64,000 nt of DNA from Streptomyces sp. HmicA12 (GTDB lineage Bacteria; Actinomycetota; Actinomycetes; Streptomycetales; Streptomycetaceae). A program made the position numbers and the translations under genes. The notes below the pieces were generated by a model, which ran no database searches, was not told the origin of the DNA, and was given only the letters and a program-made list of their open reading frames with translations. The DNA lies in NCBI RefSeq assembly GCF_000373565.1, contig NZ_KB891850.1:62001-126000 (forward strand), read 5' to 3'. This document shows positions 59,518 through 64,000 of the stretch, piece by piece. Numbering within the stretch: position 1 is the stretch's first letter; every line of letters begins with the position of its first letter.

Positions 59518-60300
59518 ATGGACGACATGACCTTCCTGGCCGTGACCCCGCACCCCACCCCGACCCGCGAGCTGCTCGCGGACGCCGCCGCCCGCCGGGG
59601 CCTGGACGTGGTGGAGCTGTCGGCGGGGGAGGGCGCGGCGGCGCTGCGGGGGCGCGCGGGCGGCCACTACTACGGCGGCCCGGCCCTCGCCGCGTCCGTC
59701 GTCGAGGACCTGGGCGTCGCGCTCCTGGAACCGGCCGATTCCTGGCTGACCGGGCTGCCCCGGGAGTTCACCGGGCGCACGGTCACGGCCGGCACCTTCG
59801 CGCAGGCCCGCCGGCTGACCGGTCCGGCCTTCGTGAAGCCGCCGACGGACAAGTCCTTCCCCGCCGCCGTCTACGCCGACGGAGGCGCGCTCCCCGACGG
59901 CCCGCACCCGGACAGTCCCGTGCAGATCTCCGACGTCGTGGAGTGGGTCGCGGAGTTCCGGCTCTTCGTCCTCGACGGGTGCGTGCTCACGGGCTCCCAG
60001 TACGCCACGTACGGACGGCTCGACGCCGTCCCCCTGGCGGGGCACCCGCGCCGGTCCGCCGTCCTCGACTTCGCCGGGCGCTTCCTCGCGGCCGGCGGTG
60101 ACACGCTGCCGAGCGGGGTCGTCCTCGACGTTGGGCTGCTCGGAGGCGGCCGGGGGTGGGCGGTCGTGGAGGCCAACATGCCGTGGTTCAGCACGGTCTA
60201 CGCGGCCGATCCGGGCCGCGCCCTCGACGTCGTGCTGCGGGCGGCGGGGCCGGTGGCCGCCCTGCGGGACCGGGACCGGAGGTTCTGGCGGGCATGCTGA
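59518..60300 (+). CDS. ATP-grasp domain protein (DUF4343 type)
   Basis: Protein of 260 residues. ATP-grasp features are FVKPPTDKSFPA (nucleotide strand), WVAEFRLFVLDG, and the metal-binding VVLDVGLL...AVVEANMPWF (Asp, Glu and Asn positions). The group is related to the ATP-grasp RimK-like proteins. The ATG at 59518 has no strong ribosome site, and an ATG three codons on is possible. It is divergent from the ATP-grasp gene at 59452; the pair may make a short peptide-like product. Its stop lies in the hairpin that ends sodN. Confidence 0.75.
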   Translation: MDDMTFLAVTPHPTPTRELLADAAARRGLDVVELSAGEGAAALRGRAGGHYYGGPALAASVVEDLGVALLEPADSWLTGLPREFTGRTVTAGTFAQARRLTGPAFVKPPTDKSFPAAVYADGGALPDGPHPDSPVQISDVVEWVAEFRLFVLDGCVLTGSQYATYGRLDAVPLAGHPRRSAVLDFAGRFLAAGGDTLPSGVVLDVGLLGGGRGWAVVEANMPWFSTVYAADPGRALDVVLRAAGPVAALRDRDRRFWRAC

Positions 60301-60404
60301 AGGGGCCCGGCGGGAGTACCGCCGAGCCCCTTCGAAACACTCGCCGACCTGCGGGGGTGCACCGCCCGCGGGTCAGTGCGAGCCAGTGATCAAGTGACCC
60401 TGGC
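60299..60404 (-). ncRNA. sodN 3' untranslated region, candidate s-SodF-like RNA with terminator
   Basis: After the sodN stop the minus strand runs 71 bases to a 15-bp hairpin (60299-60313 with 60319-60333, one wobble) that ends sodN. In S. coelicolor the sodN 3' UTR is processed to s-SodF, an RNA of about 90 bases that blocks sodF mRNA. The position and size fit, but I cannot check pairing because sodF is not in this window. Confidence 0.45.
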
Positions 60405-60800
60405 TCAGGCCTTCTTGGTCTCCCAGAAGATCTTGTCGATCTGGGCGATGTAGTCCAGAGCCTTCTGGCCCGTGGCCGGGTCGGTCGAACCCTTGGCGGC
60501 CGAGAGGGCCTTCAGGGTGTCGTTGACCAGCTGGTGCAGCTCCGGGTACTTCTCGAAGTGCGGAGGCTTGAAGTAGTCGCTCCACAGCACCGAGACGTGG
60601 TGCTTGGCGAGCTCGGCTCGCTGCTCCTTGATGACCGTGGCGCGCGCCTGGAAGTGCACGTCGTCGTTGGCGGCCATCTTGTCCTGGACGGCCTTGACCG
60701 ACTCGGCCTCGATGCGGGCCTGGGCCGGGTCGTACACGCCGCAGGGGAGGTCGCAGTGAGCGCTGGCCTTCACCTTGGGGGCGAACAGGCGGGAAAGCAT
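60405..60800 (-). CDS. sodN: Nickel-containing superoxide dismutase
   Basis: Cytoplasmic enzyme of 131 residues. The precursor leader MLSRLFAPKVKASA (14 residues) precedes the nickel hook HCDLPCGVY: after cleavage, His1, Cys2 and Cys6 bind nickel. The peptidase SodX, encoded divergently, removes the leader. The ATG at 60800 follows GGAAGGA. Nickel induces it and represses the iron enzyme SodF in Streptomyces. Confidence 0.97.
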   Translation of the reverse strand: MLSRLFAPKVKASAHCDLPCGVYDPAQARIEAESVKAVQDKMAANDDVHFQARATVIKEQRAELAKHHVSVLWSDYFKPPHFEKYPELHQLVNDTLKALSAAKGSTDPATGQKALDYIAQIDKIFWETKKA

Positions 60801-60954
60801 GTAGCTGTCCTTCCTCGTGATCGTCTTCTCGGATGCGACATTACTCCGTGCAGCACGGCTTTTCTCGGGTGCCCCCGGGGGCTTAGGACAAAAGTCCAGG
60901 GTGAGACTGGGACTGGTGGAGGATGGGACCGGGAGCGACCGGGGAGGTTGTCTG

Positions 60955-61419
60955 ATGCCCGAGACGGCGGCGGAGGAAGCGCGGGAGGGCAGGGTGCCGT
61001 TCCAGCTCATCGAGGTGGAGGGCCCGTCCATGGTGCCCACCCTGTATCCCGGCGACTGGATGCTGGTGCAGCACGGCGCCCGGGTGCGGCCGGGGGACGT
61101 CATCATCCTGCGCCATCCGTTCCAGCAGGATCTGCTGGTCGTGAAGCGGATCGCGGAGCGGCGCGAGGGCGGCTGGTGGGTGCTCGGGGACAACGCCCCG
61201 GCCGGCGGCGACAGCACCGTCTACGGCGTCGTACCGGACGACCTGGTGCTCGCCAAGGTGCGCGGGCGGCTGCGGCGCCGCAAGCCGTGGGTGGAGGGCG
61301 AGGGTCAGCGGTCCGTGGGGGCCGTCCTGTCCTGGGCGTTCTCCGCCGTGCGGCCCGTGCTCTCGGACCGGTCGGGCCGGTCGGGGCGCTCGGCCTCCAG
61401 GCGCTTGCGGGCGCGGTAG
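60955..61419 (+). CDS. sodX: Nickel superoxide dismutase maturation peptidase SodX (S26 family)
   Basis: Signal-peptidase-like enzyme of 154 residues that trims the SodN leader. The catalytic serine is Ser25 in VEGPSMVPTL and the lysine Lys64 in LLVVKRIAER; PGDWMLVQHG and VLGDNAPAGGDS are S26 boxes. No membrane helix precedes the serine, consistent with a cytoplasmic substrate. The ATG at 60955 follows GGGGAGG. The C-terminal 40 residues are Arg/Ser-rich and overlap the convergent CGNR gene by 115 bp. Confidence 0.92.
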   Translation: MPETAAEEAREGRVPFQLIEVEGPSMVPTLYPGDWMLVQHGARVRPGDVIILRHPFQQDLLVVKRIAERREGGWWVLGDNAPAGGDSTVYGVVPDDLVLAKVRGRLRRRKPWVEGEGQRSVGAVLSWAFSAVRPVLSDRSGRSGRSASRRLRAR

Positions 61420-61952
61420 GCGGCGACGTTGGCGCGGGTCGCGCAGCGGTCCGAGCAGTAGCGGCGCGAGCGGTTGGTGGACGTGTCCAGGTAGGCGTTG
61501 CGGCACGGGGCCGCCTCGCACAGGCCGAGGCGGTCCACGCCGTACTCGGTGAGGTGGAAGGCGAGGCCCATCGCGGCGATCGCCGCGTAGCCCGCTGTCG
61601 CGTTCGACGGGTGGTCCGCCAGGTGCATGTGCCACAGGGGGCGGTCGTCGTCGTCCCGGTGGTTGTGGCCGGAGATCTGCGGGCTCACCGGGAATTCGAG
61701 GAGCAGTGAGTTCAGCAGGTTCACGGCGAGCTCCTCGTCGCCGCCGTCCGCCGCCTCGAACACCGCGCGCAGACGGCCTCGTACGCTCCTGAAACGGGTC
61801 AGGTCGGCGTCCGTGGCGCGGCGGGCCGCGTCCTGGCTCGGGCCGAACAGCTCGCGCACCGCGTCGACCGTCGTCAGGGAGTCCTTGCCACGGACCGGCT
61901 CCTCGGTGTTCACGAGGCGCACTGCGTAGTCCGAGTAATAGGCCAGTTCCAC
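61305..61952 (-). CDS. CGNR-type zinc-finger regulator (ABATE domain)
   Basis: Protein of 215 residues. Residues 1-150 are the ABATE stress-associated domain (LVNTEEPVRGKDSL, then DADLTRFRSVRGRLRAV); the C-terminus is a CGNR-type finger: LCEAAPCRNAYLD, then RRYCSDRCATRANVAAYRARK. Here the CGNR tetrapeptide itself reads CRNA. These are putative DNA-binding regulators of unknown targets. The ATG is at 61952. Its end overlaps sodX by 115 bp. Confidence 0.82.
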   Translation of the reverse strand: MELAYYSDYAVRLVNTEEPVRGKDSLTTVDAVRELFGPSQDAARRATDADLTRFRSVRGRLRAVFEAADGGDEELAVNLLNSLLLEFPVSPQISGHNHRDDDDRPLWHMHLADHPSNATAGYAAIAAMGLAFHLTEYGVDRLGLCEAAPCRNAYLDTSTNRSRRYCSDRCATRANVAAYRARKRLEAERPDRPDRSESTGRTAENAQDRTAPTDR

Positions 61953-61989
61953 TTGTAGTCCTTACCGGTGCGGGCTATCGTCGTCCGTG

Positions 61990-62010
61990 GTGAGTGTAAT
62001 GCTCACTCAC
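61990..62010. promoter_or_regulatory. Operator-like inverted repeat between the CGNR and methyltransferase genes
   Basis: GTGAGT (61990-61995) and ACTCAC (62005-62010) around TGTAATGCT form an interrupted palindrome in the 111-bp divergent region. The CGNR protein could bind there. Confidence 0.5.
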
Positions 62011-62063
62011 GCTTTCAGGGTATTACGCACCGCGGGGAGCGGTGCCCGTACGGGAGGCCTTTC

Positions 62064-62840
62064 ATGACGACCGAGACCACCGCCGGTGCTGCGCCGGCCA
62101 CTGATTGGCGCTCCTGGCAGGAGAGCTGGGACCGGCAGCAGGAGTGGTACATGCCCGACCGCGAGGAGCGGTTCCGGGTGATGCTCGACATGGTGGAGGC
62201 CTGTGTCGGGTCCGAGCCCCGGGTGCTCGACCTCGCGTGCGGTACGGGGAGTATCACGGACCGGCTGCTGCGGCGGTTCCCGCGGGCGACGAGTGTGGGC
62301 GTCGACCTCGACCCGGCGCTGCTCGCCATCGCGCGCGGCACGTTCGAGGGGGACGACCGGGTCACCTTCGTCACCGCCGACCTCAAGGACCCGGAGTGGA
62401 CGCGGGCGCTGCCGTACGACACGTACGACGCCGTGCTCACCGCGACCGCGCTGCACTGGCTGCACGCCGAGCCTCTCGCCGCTCTCTATGGCCGACTCGC
62501 CCCGCTGGTGCGGGACGGGGGTGTGTTCATGAACGCGGACCACATGATCGACCAGTCGACGCCGCGGATCAATGCCGCCGAGCGCGCTCTGCGGCACGCC
62601 CGCATGGACGACGCGAAGGCGTCCGGGGCCGTGGACTGGGCCGACTGGTGGGCGCTGGCCGCCGAGGACCCGGTGCTCGCGGAGCCGACGGCCCGGCGGT
62701 TCGAGATCTACGGGGAGCACGCCGACGGGGAGACTCCGTCGGTTTCCTGGCACGTGGGCGCGCTCCGCGATGCCGGGTTCGGGGAGGCCCGTGCCGTGTG
62801 GCGGTCGCCTTCGGATGCGCTGGTGCTGGCCTTGAAGTGA
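62064..62840 (+). CDS. Class I SAM-dependent methyltransferase
   Basis: Protein of 258 residues with a Rossmann-like methyltransferase core. Motif I is VLDLACGTGSITDRLL, motif II VGVDLDPALLAIAR, and motif III/IV YDAVLTATALHWLHAEPL. The substrate is unknown. The ATG at 62064 follows GGGAGG. It is divergent from the CGNR regulator, which may control it. A full REP-like element follows the gene. Confidence 0.88.
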   Translation: MTTETTAGAAPATDWRSWQESWDRQQEWYMPDREERFRVMLDMVEACVGSEPRVLDLACGTGSITDRLLRRFPRATSVGVDLDPALLAIARGTFEGDDRVTFVTADLKDPEWTRALPYDTYDAVLTATALHWLHAEPLAALYGRLAPLVRDGGVFMNADHMIDQSTPRINAAERALRHARMDDAKASGAVDWADWWALAAEDPVLAEPTARRFEIYGEHADGETPSVSWHVGALRDAGFGEARAVWRSPSDALVLALK

Positions 62841-62863
62841 GGGTGCCGGCCCGGTGGGGCGTC

Positions 62864-62939
62864 TCGCGCAGTTCCCCGCGCCGCTTCAGGGGAAGGCTGC
62901 GCGAAGCGCATGCCTTCAGGGGCGCGGGGAACTGCGCGA
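62864..62939. repeat. REP-like palindromic element, full copy
   Basis: Perfectly complementary 19-base arms (62864-62882 and 62921-62939, core CGCGCAGTTCCCCGCG) with 38 bases between, just after the methyltransferase gene. It is the second full copy of the element at 12136. Confidence 0.85.
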
Positions 62940-62998
62940 CCAGCCACGACGCACCCGCAGACGCGAATCAAGGGCACTCGGCAGATGCGAAGGCGAAA

Positions 62999-63033
62999 GG
63001 GGGCGGCGGGGCCGAAATGGCCCCGCCGCCCCC
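62999..63033 (-). terminator. Terminator of the GlnQ-type transporter operon
   Basis: Perfect 15-bp inverted repeat (GGGGGCGGCGGGGCC) with a GAAAT loop, 22 bases after the transporter ATPase stop. It has no U-tract. Confidence 0.75.
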
Positions 63034-63054
63034 AGTCACCCGCACCCCGGAGGG

Positions 63055-63822
63055 CTAAAGCACCTTGGACAGGAACGATTGCGTCCGCTCCTGCCGAGGG
63101 TTGGTCAGGACATCGCGAGGATGGCCTGATTCCACCACCACGCCCTCGTCCATGAAGACCAGGCTGTCGCCGACCTCGCGGGCGAAGCCCATCTCGTGCG
63201 TGACGACGACCATCGTCATGCCGGACTCGGCGAGGTCGCGCATGACGTCGAGGACGTCACCGACCAGCTCCGGGTCGAGCGCCGACGTCGGCTCGTCGAA
63301 CAGCATCAGCTTCGGGTCCATCGCGAGCGCGCGGGCGATCGCCACGCGCTGCTGCTGGCCGCCGGAGAGCTGCGAGGGGTAGTTGCCCGCCTTGTCGGCG
63401 AGGCCCACGCGCTCCAGGAGTTCCTCGGCGCGGGTCCGGGCCTGCGCCTTGGACTGGCCCTTGACCTGGACCGGCGCCTCCATGACGTTCTCCAGGGCCG
63501 TCATGTGCGGGAACAGGTTGAAGCGCTGGAACACCATGCCGATGTCCCGCCGCTTCAACGCGACTTCCCTGTCCCGGAGTTCGTAGAGCTTGTCGCCCTG
63601 CTGCCGGTAGCCGACCAGCTCCCCGTCGACGTAGAGCCGACCGGCGTTGACCTTCTCCAGGTGGTTGATGCAGCGCAGGAACGTCGACTTGCCGGAGCCC
63701 GACGGGCCGATGAGGCAGAAGACCTCGCCCTGCTTGACCTCCAGGTCGATGCCCTTGAGGACCTCGACGTTGCCGAAGGACTTGTGCACGCCCTCGGCCT
63801 TGACCATCGCGTTCCCGGTCAT
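63055..63822 (-). CDS. Amino-acid ABC transporter ATP-binding protein, GlnQ type
   Basis: ATPase of 255 residues for a polar amino-acid importer. Walker A is GPSGSGKST, Q-loop VFQRFNLFP, signature LSGGQQQRVAIARAL, Walker B LMLFDEPTSALD, and the switch His VVTHEMGFA. The ATG at 63822 overlaps the stop of the permease gene (ATGA), so they are coupled. A GluA/GlnQ-like role in glutamate or glutamine uptake is likely, but the substrate is unknown. Confidence 0.9.
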   Translation of the reverse strand: MTGNAMVKAEGVHKSFGNVEVLKGIDLEVKQGEVFCLIGPSGSGKSTFLRCINHLEKVNAGRLYVDGELVGYRQQGDKLYELRDREVALKRRDIGMVFQRFNLFPHMTALENVMEAPVQVKGQSKAQARTRAEELLERVGLADKAGNYPSQLSGGQQQRVAIARALAMDPKLMLFDEPTSALDPELVGDVLDVMRDLAESGMTMVVVTHEMGFAREVGDSLVFMDEGVVVESGHPRDVLTNPRQERTQSFLSKVL

Positions 63823-64000
63823 GCGCTCACCGCCCCGGATCGGTTCGAGAAGGAGAGCATGTTGGCCTTCACCTTCTGCCACGGAGTGTTCGGCAGCTGA
63901 CGCGACGTGCCGCGCGCGTAGTAGCGCTCGATGTAGTACTGGCCCACGCTCAGGATCGACGTCATGACCAGGTACCAGGCGGCAGCGGTGAAGTACATCT
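63819..64000 (-). CDS. Amino-acid ABC transporter permease (5' part outside window)
   Basis: Only the last 60 codons lie in the window. The visible C-terminus contains the end of the last membrane helix (YFTAAAWYLVMTSILSVGQYY) and then a cytoplasmic tail (ERYYARGTSRQLPNTPWQKV). This pattern is typical of the HisM/GluD-type permeases. It is coupled to the ATPase by a 4-nt overlap. Confidence 0.8.
   Translation of the reverse strand, partial: MYFTAAAWYLVMTSILSVGQYYIERYYARGTSRQLPNTPWQKVKANMLSFSNRSGAVSA

Noticed and set aside
1..64000. tRNA, rRNA, CRISPR arrays, complete insertion sequences, integrases and phage genes
   Set aside because: None seen on reading both strands; the only mobile-type sequence is the MITE at 52341.

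Overview
The window is high-GC DNA (third codon positions almost always G or C, GTG/TTG starts, ATGA/GTGA overlaps, TTGACN/TAGGAT-type promoters) from a Streptomyces chromosome. Gene content and order match, from memory, the conserved core segment of Streptomyces coelicolor between hisN and sodN/sodX (about SCO5208 to SCO5260). It is ordinary core chromosome with a few accessory patches; I see no prophage, CRISPR array, rRNA or tRNA.

Layout. 0-2.4 kb: an SsuABC-type ABC importer, its binding protein cut by the left edge. 2.6-5.5 kb: a Fur/PerR-type repressor divergent from catalase-peroxidase katG, with an operator inside the katG promoter. 5.5-12.1 kb: CBS protein, hisN, TetR regulator, Gdx-type SMR exporter, rsgA, aroA, an M50-like membrane peptidase and a YedK/SRAP abasic-site protein. 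12.3-14.2 kb: alpha/beta hydrolase and the sigR-rsrA thiol-stress switch, with a sigma-R autoregulatory promoter and a 55-residue long-isoform extension. 14.3-19.2 kb: two tandem membrane HD-GYP proteins (one intact, one degenerate), a TPR protein and def. 19.5-22 kb: epi-isozizaene synthase plus CYP170A1 (albaflavenone pathway). 22-26.9 kb: the nrdABS class Ia ribonucleotide reductase region under a cobalamin riboswitch and two NrdR boxes. 26.9-33.7 kb: lipoprotein, acetyltransferase, nucleoside hydrolase, monocarboxylate symporter and CstA pyruvate transporter with small partners. 33.8-40.7 kb: the DasR chitin/GlcNAc regulon core (dasR, dasABC, a GH3 hexosaminidase, nagB) with DasR operators. 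41-48.5 kb: SIS sugar isomerase, TetR, PdtaS-like kinase, WblE, lipid kinase and sigH-prsH. 48.7-52.2 kb: zinc-finger protein, Na+/H+ antiporter, PLP enzyme, PGRP-like amidase. 52.3-55.6 kb: a 158-bp MITE, a Family 2B encapsulin shell protein carrying an inserted cyclic-nucleotide-binding-like domain, and its polyprenyl diphosphate synthase partner. 55.7-64 kb: acetyltransferase, TetR/RibD-like pair, a DUF952-acetyltransferase fusion, two divergent ATP-grasp genes, sodN/sodX nickel superoxide dismutase, CGNR regulator, methyltransferase and a GlnQ-type ABC transporter cut by the right edge.

How it works together. Several units are textbook stress or nutrient switches whose cis-elements can be read directly: Fur-type control of katG, sigma-R autoregulation, B12 plus NrdR control of ribonucleotide reduction, and DasR control of GlcNAc/chitobiose uptake and catabolism. 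A further DasR-like site lies upstream of the PdtaS-like kinase and a CRP-like site upstream of wblE. The most unusual system is the encapsulin plus prenyl synthase pair, a predicted protein nanocompartment for isoprenoid synthesis, in the same window as a sesquiterpene synthase. A short palindromic repeat family (six copies seen) is scattered between genes.
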